NCBI RefSeq assembly: GCF_035481615.1
Contig: NZ_JAYKOT010000003.1
Span: 1,054,001-1,118,000 of the forward strand
DNA: 64,000 bases
From: Citroniella saccharovorans
GTDB taxonomy: Bacteria > Bacillota > Clostridia > Tissierellales > Peptoniphilaceae
Reading direction: 5' to 3'
A program made the position numbers and the translations under genes. The notes under the pieces were generated by a model. It was not told where the DNA came from. It saw only the letters and a program-made list of their open reading frames with translations, and searched no databases. Shown piece after piece: positions 37,828 through 47,550 of the stretch; the first letter of the stretch is position 1, and each line of letters begins with the position of its first letter.

Positions 37828-38007
37828 CTAGAATTTTCTTTTCTTTCTTCTTGCTGCTTCAGATTTCTTTTTCTTCTTAATAGATGGTTTTTCGTAATGT
37901 TCTCTTTTTCTATATTCGGATAAAACTCCTGAACGAGCACATTGTCTTTTAAATCTTTTGAGGGCATTTTCTAACGATTCATTTTCCCCAACTTTAATTT
38001 CTGTCAT
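37828..38007 (-). CDS. rpsU: 30S ribosomal protein S21
   Basis: 59 residues, MTEIKVGENESLENALKRF at the start and SEAARRKKRKF at the end, with C23 and YRKREHYEKPS in the middle. It is too short for a 60-residue ORF cut-off and is hidden under a spurious frame at 37785-37967. A GGGGAGGG ribosome site precedes the ATG. It has its own promoter and terminator. Confidence 0.97.
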   Translation of the reverse strand: MTEIKVGENESLENALKRFKRQCARSGVLSEYRKREHYEKPSIKKKKKSEAARRKKRKF

Positions 38008-38057
38008 AATATCCCTCCCCTCATTTTCAGCTGTATTAATAGCTTTAATACATATAG

Positions 38058-38086
38058 ATTATAACCTATTTTTTTAAATTATGCAA
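38058..38086 (-). promoter_or_regulatory. Promoter of rpsU
   Basis: TTGCAT (38081-38086), a 17-base spacer and a consensus TATAAT (38058-38063) on the minus strand, about 50 bases before the start codon. Confidence 0.8.
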
Positions 38087-38089
38087 GTA

Positions 38090-38434
38090 TTAACCAGCAG
38101 GCCAAGCTAATTTTTTACCAGCCAACACATGAAAATGAATATGTTTAATAGATTGAAGTCCATCTTCTCCGCAGTTATTAACAACCCTATATCCATTTTC
38201 TGCAAAGCCTTCTTTTTCTGCATATTCTTTAATCTTAAATAAAATTTCTCCAATAAGATTTAAGTCTTCTTTTTCAAGTTCGTTAAGTGATCTTATATGT
38301 TTCTTTGGAACAGCTAAAAAATGAATTGGTGCTGTTGGATTTAAGTCGTTGAAAAAAATCATCTTATCATCTTCATAAATAATATCTGACTTTATTTCAC
38401 CAGAAGCTATTTTGCAAAAAATACAATCTTCCAT
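38090..38434 (-). CDS. HIT family nucleotide-binding protein (HinT)
   Basis: 114 residues. CIFCKIASGEIKSDIIYEDD carries the Cys pair of zinc-binding HinT proteins, and the catalytic triad is HIHFHVLAGKKL. A purine nucleoside phosphoramidase family. It follows mtaB by 10 bases. Confidence 0.96.
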   Translation of the reverse strand: MEDCIFCKIASGEIKSDIIYEDDKMIFFNDLNPTAPIHFLAVPKKHIRSLNELEKEDLNLIGEILFKIKEYAEKEGFAENGYRVVNNCGEDGLQSIKHIHFHVLAGKKLAWPAG

Positions 38435-38444
38435 ATTATTCCTC

Positions 38445-39737
38445 CTAGATAATTTTACTAGTAATTAATGTGTCATTAATAGTATCTTCTATTATAACAC
38501 TAACTATCTTACCTTCCAAATTTTCATTGGAAATAATTTTAACATGAGAATAATTTTTAGAATAGCCATAATTTTTCCCATCTTCAAACTTTTCAACTAA
38601 AACTTCCTCTAGCCTACCTATTTGCTTACTATAAATTTTATTTTGAGCCTTTTTAGATACTTCTTCAAGAACTTTTAACCTTTCATTTTTTATCTTTGGA
38701 TCAATTTGATTTTCAAACTCTGCTGCAGGAGTCCCTCTTCTTCTAGAATATTTAAAAAGATGCACTTTTGTAAATTCAATTTCTTCGATTGCTTTTTTGC
38801 TTTCTAAAAAGTTTTCTTCACTTTCTCCTGGAAAACCAACTATTATATCTGTAGTAATTCCTGGATTTTCATAGTATTTTCTAATTAATTCTATCTTTTC
38901 CTTATATAAATCATAGTCGTATTTCCTATTCATCTTCTTTAATATTTCACTGGAACCTGATTGTAGAGAAAGATGGAATGATTCACAGAATTTATCAACC
39001 TTTATTAGTCTATTTAAGAATTCTTCAGTAATAATCCTAGGCTCTAAAGAAGATAATCTTATTCTTTCTATTCCTTCAATTTTTCCAACTTCTTCAATAA
39101 TATCTATTAACCTATATTTTTCTTTTTTATCTATCCCGTAACTTGAAGCGTGAATTCCAGTTAATACAACTTCCTTATATCCATTATTTCTTAAATCTAT
39201 AGCCTCTTTTATTATGCTATCAAAATCTCTAGATCTAACTGGTCCTCTAGCATAGGGAATAATACAGTAAGTACAAAACATATTGCAGCCTTCTTGAATT
39301 TTAATATAGGCCCTAGTTCTACCTTCATTATCTCTTAGTGATAGGTTCTCAAATTCAGAATCTTTTGAATATTCTTTTACGGAAATAATTCTCTTTTTAG
39401 ATTTATAGCTCTCTTCCATAATTTCAACGATTTGTTTTCTATCTTGAGTTCCTAAAATCACATCTGCTTCTTCTATTTCTGTAACTTTATCTTTAGAAAC
39501 TTGAGGATAGCATCCAACTACTGCAACTACTGAGTTAGGATTCGTCTTTTTGCTTTTTCTTATAAAACTTCTAGATTTTCTATCAGACATTTGGGTAACT
39601 GTACAAGTATTTACAATATAAAAATCTGCATAGTCATCTTCTGTTATCTCATAATTTTTTTGAATAAATAATTCCTTCATAGCTTCTGACTCATACTGGT
39701 TTACCTTGCAACCCAATGTCATAATTTTTACCTTCAA
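38445..39737 (-). CDS. mtaB: tRNA t6A37 methylthiotransferase MtaB
   Basis: 430-residue radical SAM enzyme converting t6A37 to ms2t6A37. The N-terminal UPF0004 domain has MTLGCKVNQYESEAM and further Cys ligands (NTCTVTQ, VVGCYPQ). The radical SAM cluster is in EGCNMFCTYCIIPYARG. A C-terminal TRAM-like domain follows. LGCKVNQYE separates it from MiaB/RimO. One base after rsmE. Confidence 0.96.
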   Translation of the reverse strand: MKVKIMTLGCKVNQYESEAMKELFIQKNYEITEDDYADFYIVNTCTVTQMSDRKSRSFIRKSKKTNPNSVVAVVGCYPQVSKDKVTEIEEADVILGTQDRKQIVEIMEESYKSKKRIISVKEYSKDSEFENLSLRDNEGRTRAYIKIQEGCNMFCTYCIIPYARGPVRSRDFDSIIKEAIDLRNNGYKEVVLTGIHASSYGIDKKEKYRLIDIIEEVGKIEGIERIRLSSLEPRIITEEFLNRLIKVDKFCESFHLSLQSGSSEILKKMNRKYDYDLYKEKIELIRKYYENPGITTDIIVGFPGESEENFLESKKAIEEIEFTKVHLFKYSRRRGTPAAEFENQIDPKIKNERLKVLEEVSKKAQNKIYSKQIGRLEEVLVEKFEDGKNYGYSKNYSHVKIISNENLEGKIVSVIIEDTINDTLITSKII

Positions 39738-39738
39738 G

Positions 39739-40452
39739 TTATTCCCCCATATCTCCTAATTCATATTGACTAATAGCTATTGCTGCAAGTCCTGCAGTCT
39801 CTGTCCTAAGTATTCTTGGACCTAAAGATAATATTTCAGCTCCTTTAGATCTTAAGATTTCAATCTCTTCTTCTGAAAATCCACCTTCCGGCCCAATAAT
39901 AATATTAATTTCTGTAAAATTTTTATTATAAAGAAAGTCTTTTAGAGATTTTTTACTATTTTCATAAAAGCAAAATAAATTTTCTCCCTCAATTTCTTTA
40001 ATATCTATTCCACCTTTAACTAGAGGAATTTTATTCCTTTTACACTGCTTTGAGGCTTCTATAGTAATTTTATTTAATCTTTCAAGTTTTTTCTCTAATC
40101 TTTTTTTGTCTAATTTTACAACCGTTCTTGAGCTTTCAAAAATAATTATCTCATCAGCTCCAAGTTCCGTAGCCTTTTGGCAGATGAAATCAAGCTTTTC
40201 ACCTTTAGCAAGAGCTTGAAAAAGTCTTATCTTCAGTTTCTTATTTGTAAGATTCTTTTTTTCTAAAATTGTAAGTTTTACCTTATCTTCTAAAAATTCA
40301 TCAATCTGGCAGGTGAAAAGTTTATCGTAGGAGACAACTTCTAATTTATCTCCCAGATTTAACCTTAAAACATTTTTTATATGGTGAAAATCACTACCAC
40401 CTATAAATAAATCTTTATCATCATCATTAAAATTCAAAAAATATCTACGCAT
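39739..40452 (-). CDS. rsmE: 16S rRNA m3U1498 methyltransferase
   Basis: 237-residue SPOUT enzyme. The N-terminal PUA-like domain (FNDDDKDLFIGGSDFHHIKNV) is followed by the knotted domain with IIGPEGGFSEEEIE and LGPRILRTETAGLAAI. It overlaps prmA by 8 bases. Confidence 0.96.
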   Translation of the reverse strand: MRRYFLNFNDDDKDLFIGGSDFHHIKNVLRLNLGDKLEVVSYDKLFTCQIDEFLEDKVKLTILEKKNLTNKKLKIRLFQALAKGEKLDFICQKATELGADEIIIFESSRTVVKLDKKRLEKKLERLNKITIEASKQCKRNKIPLVKGGIDIKEIEGENLFCFYENSKKSLKDFLYNKNFTEINIIIGPEGGFSEEEIEILRSKGAEILSLGPRILRTETAGLAAIAISQYELGDMGE

Positions 40453-41362
40453 CTAATCTACCATGAATTATAACCCAATTATCGAGTTCTTCTCTTTTTA
40501 GTAAAGTAAGTTTTTCTTTTCTTAACTCTTCTACAACTAGCTCTTCTTTGCTATCAATTATTCCTGTAAATAGGAACTCTCCTCCAACTTTTAAGTGGCT
40601 ACGAATTGTTTTTATTTGAGGAATAATAAGACTTGCTAGAATATTAGATACATAAAAATCACACTTTTCCTCAATTCCATTTTGAAGGTCAGTTAGTCTA
40701 AATTCAATCTTACTACAGGAATTAAGCCTAGAATTTATCTCAACTGCCTTTTGTGAATCCTCTGAAATATCAGCAGCATATACTTTTTCTGCTCCCATTT
40801 TTTCAAGTAAAATTGCTAAAATTCCTGATCCAGTTCCTATATCGTAGCAAACTCCACCTTTAAAATTCTTATATATATATTTAATCATAAGTTCTGTTGT
40901 TGCATGATAGCCAGTTCCAAAAGACATTCCAGGATCTAATTCCAAAACTATTTCATCATCTTTTTTTTCATATTCAATCCATGATGGTTTAATAACAACT
41001 TTATCTAAAAATTTTTTAATATCATAGTGTTTCATCCACTCTTCATTCCAATTTTTATTTTGAACCTTAAAAAATCTATAATTAATAATTGAAAGTTTTT
41101 TTAGAGCTTCCTTTATTTCTTCACTATGATTATTAAAATAATCCTCTTTAAAATGAGTTGTTATTCTAATATTTTTATCATAACTACCATCAAAATCTAC
41201 TAGTTCGCTTTTATCTTTTAAAGATTTTTTTAAATCATATAGAAGCTTTTCATCTTCTATTTCAATTCCACTTATTTCAAAATTATAAAGTGAGTCTGTA
41301 ATTAACTCTTCAAACATACTATCTGTTATTATTTCAAGACCAATATAATCCATCTTTACCAC
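40445..41362 (-). CDS. prmA: Ribosomal protein L11 methyltransferase
   Basis: 305 residues. The SAM-binding motif I is CYDIGTGSGILAI, and the catalytic region is FYVSNILASLIIPQI. GMSFGTGYHATTELMI is diagnostic of PrmA. The stop-start overlap with dnaJ (1 base) keeps the usual dnaJ-prmA-rsmE order. Confidence 0.96.
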   Translation of the reverse strand: MVKMDYIGLEIITDSMFEELITDSLYNFEISGIEIEDEKLLYDLKKSLKDKSELVDFDGSYDKNIRITTHFKEDYFNNHSEEIKEALKKLSIINYRFFKVQNKNWNEEWMKHYDIKKFLDKVVIKPSWIEYEKKDDEIVLELDPGMSFGTGYHATTELMIKYIYKNFKGGVCYDIGTGSGILAILLEKMGAEKVYAADISEDSQKAVEINSRLNSCSKIEFRLTDLQNGIEEKCDFYVSNILASLIIPQIKTIRSHLKVGGEFLFTGIIDSKEELVVEELRKEKLTLLKREELDNWVIIHGRLDA

Positions 41363-42477
41363 TACTCAAACAAATCTTTAACTTTATCAAAAAATCTACT
41401 TTTCTTATCGCTTACTTCTTCTCCAAAACTTTTGTCTAATTCTCTTAAGAGCTCTTCCTGGTCCTTGTTAATATTTGTTGGAGTTACAATATTTAACTTA
41501 ACATAAAGGTCTCCTATTTTTTTACTCCTTAAACTTACAAATCCCTTATTTCTTAAAGTAATAATTTCTCCAGACTGAACTCCTTTAGGAATAGTGAATT
41601 TTTCTATACCATCCATAGTAGGAATCTCAATTTCATCTCCAAGAACTGCTTGGGTAAATCTTATAGGAAGCTCTAAAAGTAAGTCGCTTCCTTCTCTTTT
41701 GAAAATTTGACTTGGATTAACTGTAACCCTTACCAGTAGGTCGCCATTTTCTCCGCCTTTTAGTCCTTCGTGTCCCTTGCCGCTAACCCTTACTGCCATT
41801 TGGGAATCAATTCCAGCAGGAATATCTACTGAAATTTTTTCATTCTTATAAATAAATCCTTCACCAGAACACTTAGAGCACTTCTTTTTTATAATTTTCC
41901 CAGAACCATCGCAGTTATGGCAGGTAGTAACCTGCTGAAAAAGACCAAAAGCCGTTCTTGATGAAATTGTTTCTTGACCTGATCCGTGGCAAACAGGGCA
42001 AGTTTCTAAATCTTCTTCACTTTCTGCTCCACTTCCATGGCACTTTGTGCAAACAGTTTTCCTCCTAACTTGGATTTCTCTTTTTACTCCCTTGTAAGCA
42101 TCTTTAAAATCAATAGTAACTTCCTTTAATATATCATCTCCAGGAACACCTCTTGAGTTGGATGAATAAGTAGAATATGAGCCTGAAAAGAAATCTGAAA
42201 AAATATCAGAAAACAAATCAGAAAAACCTCCATACTCACCTCTACCAGAAGCTGCGCCTTCAAAAATTTTATCTCCAAATCTATCATAATCTCTTCTTTT
42301 ATCTTCTTTTGATAAAACTTCATAGGCAAGATTAATTTCTTTAAGTTTTGCTTCAGCTTCCTTATCTCCTGGATTTAAATCTGGATGAAATTTTTTAGCT
42401 AGTCTTCTATAAGATTTTTTAATCTCTTCGTAGCTAGCCTTACTATCCACTTCTAAAATTTCATATAAATCTTTCAT
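41362..42477 (-). CDS. dnaJ: Chaperone DnaJ
   Basis: 371 residues. J domain with HPD in AKKFHPDLNPG (about 28-38), a G/F/S-rich linker (about 75-110), four zinc repeats CTKCHGSG, CPVCHGSG, CHNCDGSG and CSKCSGEG, then the C-terminal substrate domain. Stimulates DnaK ATPase. It is separated from dnaK by a hairpin terminator at 42540-42561. Confidence 0.97.
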   Translation of the reverse strand: MKDLYEILEVDSKASYEEIKKSYRRLAKKFHPDLNPGDKEAEAKLKEINLAYEVLSKEDKRRDYDRFGDKIFEGAASGRGEYGGFSDLFSDIFSDFFSGSYSTYSSNSRGVPGDDILKEVTIDFKDAYKGVKREIQVRRKTVCTKCHGSGAESEEDLETCPVCHGSGQETISSRTAFGLFQQVTTCHNCDGSGKIIKKKCSKCSGEGFIYKNEKISVDIPAGIDSQMAVRVSGKGHEGLKGGENGDLLVRVTVNPSQIFKREGSDLLLELPIRFTQAVLGDEIEIPTMDGIEKFTIPKGVQSGEIITLRNKGFVSLRSKKIGDLYVKLNIVTPTNINKDQEELLRELDKSFGEEVSDKKSRFFDKVKDLFE

Positions 42478-42529
42478 TTTTCCTCCAATAATTTAATACT
42501 AATATATTTTATCTATTACTATAATTTAA

Positions 42530-42561
42530 GTCAAATAAAAAGGCGAGCATAAACTCGCCTT
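42530..42561 (-). terminator. Hairpin between dnaK and dnaJ
   Basis: An 8-bp GC-rich stem AAGGCGAG/CTCGCCTT (42540-42547, 42554-42561) with a 6-base loop, followed on the minus strand by TTTTTATTT. It probably lowers dnaJ expression relative to dnaK. Nothing else is seen in this 150-base gap. Confidence 0.85.
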
Positions 42562-42627
42562 CTATTATTCCATTAATAGAATCTAAATTACTTTTTTGCT
42601 ATTTTTTCGCCCTAAAATAATTTATAT

Positions 42628-44469
42628 CTATTTATCCTCATCTTCATCTACAACTTCATAATCAGCATCTACTACATCATCGTCAGCTTTAGTTTCTCCT
42701 TCACCAGAAGCATTAGTACCAGCTTGGTTAGGATTTACATTTTCATATAGCTTTTGACTAATCTTGTAGAAGTCATTTGTTAAATCTTCACTCTTAGATT
42801 TAATTTCCTTAGGATCATCTGAATTTAACGCATTCTTTAAAGCATCAACCTTAGAAGTGATTGAAGATTTTTCATCATCACTAATCTTATCTCCTAGATC
42901 TTTAAGTGATTTTTCAGTTTGATAAATTAGAGATTCTGCACTATTTTTAGCTTCAATTAATTCTTTTCTCTTCTTATCTTCATCAGCAAATTGCTCAGCT
43001 TCTCTTACCTTCTTTTCAATTTCGTCATCTGACATATTCTTTTGAGAAGTAATTGTAATATTTTGAGACTTTCCTGATCCTAAGTCTTTAGCTGATACAT
43101 TTACAATACCATTTGCATCGATATCAAAGGTTACTTCAATTTGTGGAATTCCTCTAGCTGCTGCAGGTATTCCAGTTAATTGGAATCTACCAAGAGTAGT
43201 ATTGTCACTTGCCATTTCTCTTTCACCTTGTAGTACGTGAATATCTACAGAAGTTTGTCCATCAGCGGCAGTTGTAAATACTTGAGATTTCTTTGTAGGA
43301 ATAGTAGTATTTCTTTCAATAAGTTTTGTTGATACTCCGCCTAGTGTTTCAATACCTAATGATAGAGGAGTTACATCTAATAATAGTAAATCCTTAACTT
43401 CTCCAGCTAATACCCCACCTTGAATAGCTGCACCAACAGCAACACATTCATCTGGATTAATATCCTTTTGAGGATCTTTTCCTATAAGTTTTTTAACAGC
43501 TTCTTGAACTTGAGGAATTCTTGATGATCCACCTACTAATAAAACTTTTTCAACTTCATTTGCACTAATTCCAGCATCTTTTAATGCTTCTCTAACTGGT
43601 CCAAGAGTTTTTTCTACTAAATGTTCAGTTAATTCTTCAAATTTAGCTCTCTTAATATCCATATTTAAGTGAGCTGGAACTCCATTGATAGCAGTTATAA
43701 AAGGAAGATTTACATTTGAAGTAACAGTTGTAGAAAGCTCTTTCTTAGCCTTTTCAGCAGCGTCTTTTAATCTTTGGTGAGCAGTTGGATCTTCTCTTAG
43801 ATCAATACCAGATTCTTTTTTATATTCTTCTGCTATATAGTCAATTAATTCCTTATCAAAATCATCTCCACCAAGTCTATTATTTCCTCTAGTAGCTAAT
43901 ACTTCAAAAACTCCATCTCCAACTTCTAGAATTGAAACATCAAATGTTCCACCACCAAGGTCATAAACCATAATTTTATGTTGATCAGTTTCCTTATCTA
44001 CACCGTAAGCAAGAGCTGCAGCAGTTGGTTCATTTATAATTCTCTTAACATCAAGACCAGCAATCTTACCAGCATCTTTAGTAGCTTGTCTTTGAGCATC
44101 TGTAAAATAAGCAGGAACTGTGATAACAGCTTCAGTAACAGTTTCTCCTAAATATGATTCAGCATCCTTTTTAATTTTTTGAAGAATCATAGCTGAAATT
44201 TCTTCTGGAGTATATTTCTTTCCATCAATATCAACCTTGAAATCTGATCCCATTTCTCTCTTAATAGAAGAAATAGTGTTTTGAGGATTTAAGATTGCTT
44301 GTCTTTTAGCAGTTTCTCCAACTAATCTTTCTCCATCTTTAGTAAATGCAACTACTGAAGGTGTTGTTCTATTTCCTTCAGTGTTAGGGATAATAACAGC
44401 TTCCCCACCTTCCATAACAGCAACAGCTGAGTTTGTAGTACCTAAATCAATTCCAATAATTTTTCCCAT
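42628..44469 (-). CDS. dnaK: Chaperone DnaK (Hsp70)
   Basis: 613 residues. ATPase domain with GIDLGTTNSAVAVMEGGE, VYDLGGGTFDVSILE and VLLVGGSSRIPQVQ; substrate domain with LLLLDVTPLSLGIETLGG; acidic tail ending YEVVDEDEDK. Heat-shock operon member under HrcA/CIRCE, 19 bases after grpE. Confidence 0.98.
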   Translation of the reverse strand: MGKIIGIDLGTTNSAVAVMEGGEAVIIPNTEGNRTTPSVVAFTKDGERLVGETAKRQAILNPQNTISSIKREMGSDFKVDIDGKKYTPEEISAMILQKIKKDAESYLGETVTEAVITVPAYFTDAQRQATKDAGKIAGLDVKRIINEPTAAALAYGVDKETDQHKIMVYDLGGGTFDVSILEVGDGVFEVLATRGNNRLGGDDFDKELIDYIAEEYKKESGIDLREDPTAHQRLKDAAEKAKKELSTTVTSNVNLPFITAINGVPAHLNMDIKRAKFEELTEHLVEKTLGPVREALKDAGISANEVEKVLLVGGSSRIPQVQEAVKKLIGKDPQKDINPDECVAVGAAIQGGVLAGEVKDLLLLDVTPLSLGIETLGGVSTKLIERNTTIPTKKSQVFTTAADGQTSVDIHVLQGEREMASDNTTLGRFQLTGIPAAARGIPQIEVTFDIDANGIVNVSAKDLGSGKSQNITITSQKNMSDDEIEKKVREAEQFADEDKKRKELIEAKNSAESLIYQTEKSLKDLGDKISDDEKSSITSKVDALKNALNSDDPKEIKSKSEDLTNDFYKISQKLYENVNPNQAGTNASGEGETKADDDVVDADYEVVDEDEDK

Positions 44470-44488
44470 AATAATTTCCTCCTAAAAT

Positions 44489-45067
44489 TTATTTACTTAC
44501 CTTTACATAACTAGGTCTAATGACCTTATCTCCAACTTTATATCCTGTTTGTAGTGTTTCTATTATAATTCCTTCACCTAAATCAGAATCTTCCATCACA
44601 ACAGCGTTGTGCAAATTAGGATCAAACACCTTTCCATCAGACTCAATAACTTCTAGTCCATTTTTTTGTAAAATATCAAATAATTCTTTTCTAATTAACC
44701 TAAAACCTTTATTATACTCACTTTCATCTTCACTTTCAGGTCCTAAAGCCCTATCAAAATTATCCAAAACAGAAAGAATATCTGTAATCATACCTTCAGT
44801 AGCATATTTAACTAAGCTTTGCTTTTCCTTATTTACCCTATTTCTATAATTGTTAAAATCTGCTTGAAGCCTTACTAATGTATTTTTTAAATCTTCATAA
44901 TCATTCGAAACATCATTTTCTAAGGAAGAATCCTCAATGTTAGAATCATTTTCAACAGACTCTGCTTCAAATATTTCTTCTTCTACACTATCCTTAACTT
45001 CATTTTGGTCTTCAGATAAATCCTTTTCTTCATCAGAAAGCTTTTTTTTGTTTAAATCTTCATTCAC
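44489..45067 (-). CDS. grpE: Nucleotide exchange factor GrpE
   Basis: 192 residues. A long acidic disordered N-terminus (about 1-60), a coiled coil (NTLVRLQADFNNYRNRVNKE) and the beta domain FDPNLHNAVVMEDSD with ETLQTGYKVGDKVIRPSYVK. It overlaps hrcA by 4 bases. Confidence 0.97.
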   Translation of the reverse strand: MNEDLNKKKLSDEEKDLSEDQNEVKDSVEEEIFEAESVENDSNIEDSSLENDVSNDYEDLKNTLVRLQADFNNYRNRVNKEKQSLVKYATEGMITDILSVLDNFDRALGPESEDESEYNKGFRLIRKELFDILQKNGLEVIESDGKVFDPNLHNAVVMEDSDLGEGIIIETLQTGYKVGDKVIRPSYVKVSK

Positions 45068-46086
45068 TTTCTTCCCTCCTTACTTTTAGAGCTAGTATTT
45101 AATTCATTTATTAAGCAAAGTAAATAATGAATAGCACTATCATAATCCATTCTTGTTGGTCCCAGTAGTCCAATTTTGCCATGAAGACCATTTTCTAACA
45201 TATAAAATGAATCAATAATTGAAAGTCCTTTAAAACTATTGTCTTCATTTTCTTCTCCAATAGCAATATTTATCTTTGCATCTCCACTTACAAGAGCTTT
45301 AATTATTGTTTCCTTACTCTCAATAAGACTTATAAACTCTCTTACCTTATTAATGTCACTATATTCTGGAAATTTAAAAATGCTTGAAACCCCATCTAAA
45401 ATAAGATCATATTTTTTTAGCTTTCCTATGTCATCTTTTACTGCTTCTTTTAGCTTTATCTTGAAATTATCTAAGCTTTCACTACTTTGAGTATCCACCA
45501 TATCTAAAAACGATGGAATTTTTTCAATATACATACCAGAAATCAGATCATTAAAAATATAGTTAATCTTTATAAGGCTTTTAATATCACTTGTAAAGTC
45601 TTTTTTAATATGATGATAGTAAATCTTATCATTATCATAGACCATCACAAGTAGTAAAGTCTCTTCGCTTTCTTCTAAAATATATATTTTTTCAAGCTTT
45701 ATATCTAAACTTTTATAAATTATGGCAAGTGTTGTATAGCCAGTTAAATTAGATAGCTTATTAATTGCCTCTTCAATAAGGGACCTTCCATTTAATGATC
45801 TATCTAAAAGATCTTTATAATCAGAAAACCCCATCATAGAACGCGATTCAATGAGATTATTTACATACAGCCTATATGCTTTATCTGACGGAATTCTTCC
45901 AGAAGAAGAATGTGCCTTAGACAAAAGGCCCAAGTCTTCAAGATCACTCATCTCATTTCTAATGGTAGCTGAACTGACTCCTAAGTTATAATTTTTAGAT
46001 ATAGTTCTTGACCCAATGGGCTCAGCATTTAGTAAATAACTTCCGATAATAGCTTCCAAAATTAGCTTTTTTCGTTCGTCTAACAT
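45064..46086 (-). CDS. hrcA: Heat-inducible transcription repressor HrcA
   Basis: 340 residues. The winged helix N-terminus GVSSATIRNEMSDLEDLGLL binds CIRCE; the C-terminus reads GLLGPTRMDYDSAIHYL. First gene of hrcA-grpE-dnaK(-dnaJ), which it represses itself through the operator directly upstream. Confidence 0.97.
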   Translation of the reverse strand: MLDERKKLILEAIIGSYLLNAEPIGSRTISKNYNLGVSSATIRNEMSDLEDLGLLSKAHSSSGRIPSDKAYRLYVNNLIESRSMMGFSDYKDLLDRSLNGRSLIEEAINKLSNLTGYTTLAIIYKSLDIKLEKIYILEESEETLLLVMVYDNDKIYYHHIKKDFTSDIKSLIKINYIFNDLISGMYIEKIPSFLDMVDTQSSESLDNFKIKLKEAVKDDIGKLKKYDLILDGVSSIFKFPEYSDINKVREFISLIESKETIIKALVSGDAKINIAIGEENEDNSFKGLSIIDSFYMLENGLHGKIGLLGPTRMDYDSAIHYLLCLINELNTSSKSKEGRK

Positions 46087-46111
46087 AACTTTACCCTTCT
46101 TTGTTTTATTG

Positions 46112-46138
46112 TTAGCACTCTCACTCCTTGAGTGCTAA
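46112..46138 (-). promoter_or_regulatory. CIRCE operator
   Basis: A perfect TTAGCACTC-N9-GAGTGCTAA palindrome, the HrcA binding site, overlapping the region just downstream of the hrcA promoter -10. It is the only copy seen in the window. Confidence 0.98.
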
Positions 46139-46142
46139 CAAC

Positions 46143-46171
46143 ATTATACCCTCTATTTTTTCTTTTGTCAA
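46143..46171 (-). promoter_or_regulatory. Consensus sigma-A promoter of hrcA operon
   Basis: TTGACA (46166-46171), a 17-base spacer and TATAAT (46143-46148) on the minus strand: both hexamers match consensus exactly. The CIRCE starts 4 bases past the -10. The rest of the gap up to 46356 holds no visible gene. Confidence 0.95.
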
Positions 46172-46355
46172 CATTTTTTGAATAATTTTATTTTTTCTTA
46201 GATAGATTAAAATAATTAAGTATATCTACCTTTGAATTAAAGAATCTTATTATGCAAATAAATATTTGAATGTTAAAGTTGTTTTTTATGTAAATTTTAA
46301 TTTTAACTTTTATAAAATATTTTCAAACTAAAAAATATAGTTACTAAATAATTGA

Positions 46356-46382
46356 TAATAAAAAAAGAAGCTAAAAGCTTCT
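46356..46382 (-). terminator. Terminator of hemW
   Basis: Stem AGAAGCT/AGCTTCT (46366-46372, 46376-46382) with a 3-base loop, overlapping the hemW stop and followed by a T run on the minus strand. Confidence 0.82.
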
Positions 46383-47550
46383 AAATTAAGTCTACTAATA
46401 TATGATTAGAAATATCTACTCCATCTAAAGAAAAAAATAAATTATTATCCATTAAGATTAAAAAACCTTCATCTAAATATTCTTTTATTTTTCTTTCTCT
46501 TTCTTTAAGTAGACTTATTCCAAAAATCTCCTCATAATTTTTAAGATTTATGCCTTCTTTTAACCTCATATTTGTAATTATATAATCTGTTCTAAGTTCT
46601 TTTAAATTATATTCACTATAATCACCAATTGGTAATACTCCATCATTTATCATTTCACCATATTTTTTAAAATTACAGACATTTTTATATCTGGCTTTTT
46701 TGTAAAATCCAGATGCTCCCATTCCAATTCCAAGTACTTCCTTCATTTGCCAATACTTTTTATTGTGAACTGATTCGTAGGATTCTTTTGCAAAATTTGA
46801 AATCTCATATCTTTTTAATCCAATTTCTTCTAAGCTCGTAACTATTTTATGGTAGAAGTTCCTGTCCATTTCATCATCATTTAAAGAAATTTTATTTTCT
46901 CTTACAAGCCTATGTAGATAGGTGTTTTCTTCTAATATAAGCGAATAATAAGAAAGATGGTTGGGACTTAAATAACTTATTATTTTTAGATCATTTTCTA
47001 AGTTTTTTTCTTCTTGTAATGGTAGGGAGTAAATCATATCTAGGTTTATATTAGCAAAAGAATTTTTATTTAGTAAGTCTATTGCTTCAATTACATCACT
47101 AGACTTATGAACCCTTCCTAATATCTTTAATATATTTTCATCAAAAGTTTGAACTCCTAAAGAAATTCTATTTACTCCGTAATCTTTAAGAATTTTTAGC
47201 TTATCTTGCCTAACATCTTCTGGATTCATCTCTATAGTAAATTCTATTTTTGAATTAAGATTAAAATTTTCATGAATTCCCTTTAATAGTTTATCTAAAT
47301 TATCTAAGCTTAAATATGAAGGACTTCCACCGCCCAAAAATACTGAGTCAATTAAGATTTTCCCATATTTATTTTGATAAATTTCCATTTCCTTCAAAAG
47401 ATTCGATATATATGAATCCATTCTTTTTTCTTGTCCAGGAAAAGTTAAAAAATCACAATAATAACATTTCTTATGACAAAAGGGGATATGGACATAAAGT
47501 CCCTTAGCCCCTTTTTCTTCTTTTTCAAAATATTTATCTAATCTATTCAT
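46381..47550 (-). CDS. hemW: Radical SAM heme chaperone HemW
   Basis: About 389 residues. Radical SAM cluster in HIPFCHKKCYYCDFLTFPG, then DSVFLGGGSPSYLS and VNRISLGVQTFDENILKILGR. HemW-type CxxxCxxC with following F marks it as the HemN-like heme chaperone and not coproporphyrinogen dehydrogenase. The start is uncertain: ATG at 47550 (overlapping the lepA stop) is chosen, while in-frame ATGs at 47559 and 47583 are possible and none has a clear ribosome site. Confidence 0.92.
   Translation of the reverse strand: MNRLDKYFEKEEKGAKGLYVHIPFCHKKCYYCDFLTFPGQEKRMDSYISNLLKEMEIYQNKYGKILIDSVFLGGGSPSYLSLDNLDKLLKGIHENFNLNSKIEFTIEMNPEDVRQDKLKILKDYGVNRISLGVQTFDENILKILGRVHKSSDVIEAIDLLNKNSFANINLDMIYSLPLQEEKNLENDLKIISYLSPNHLSYYSLILEENTYLHRLVRENKISLNDDEMDRNFYHKIVTSLEEIGLKRYEISNFAKESYESVHNKKYWQMKEVLGIGMGASGFYKKARYKNVCNFKKYGEMINDGVLPIGDYSEYNLKELRTDYIITNMRLKEGINLKNYEEIFGISLLKERERKIKEYLDEGFLILMDNNLFFSLDGVDISNHILVDLI

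Noticed and set aside
37785..37967. Minus-strand 60-codon open frame
   Set aside because: It is an alternate frame of rpsU and its terminator; the rpsU frame matches S21 throughout.
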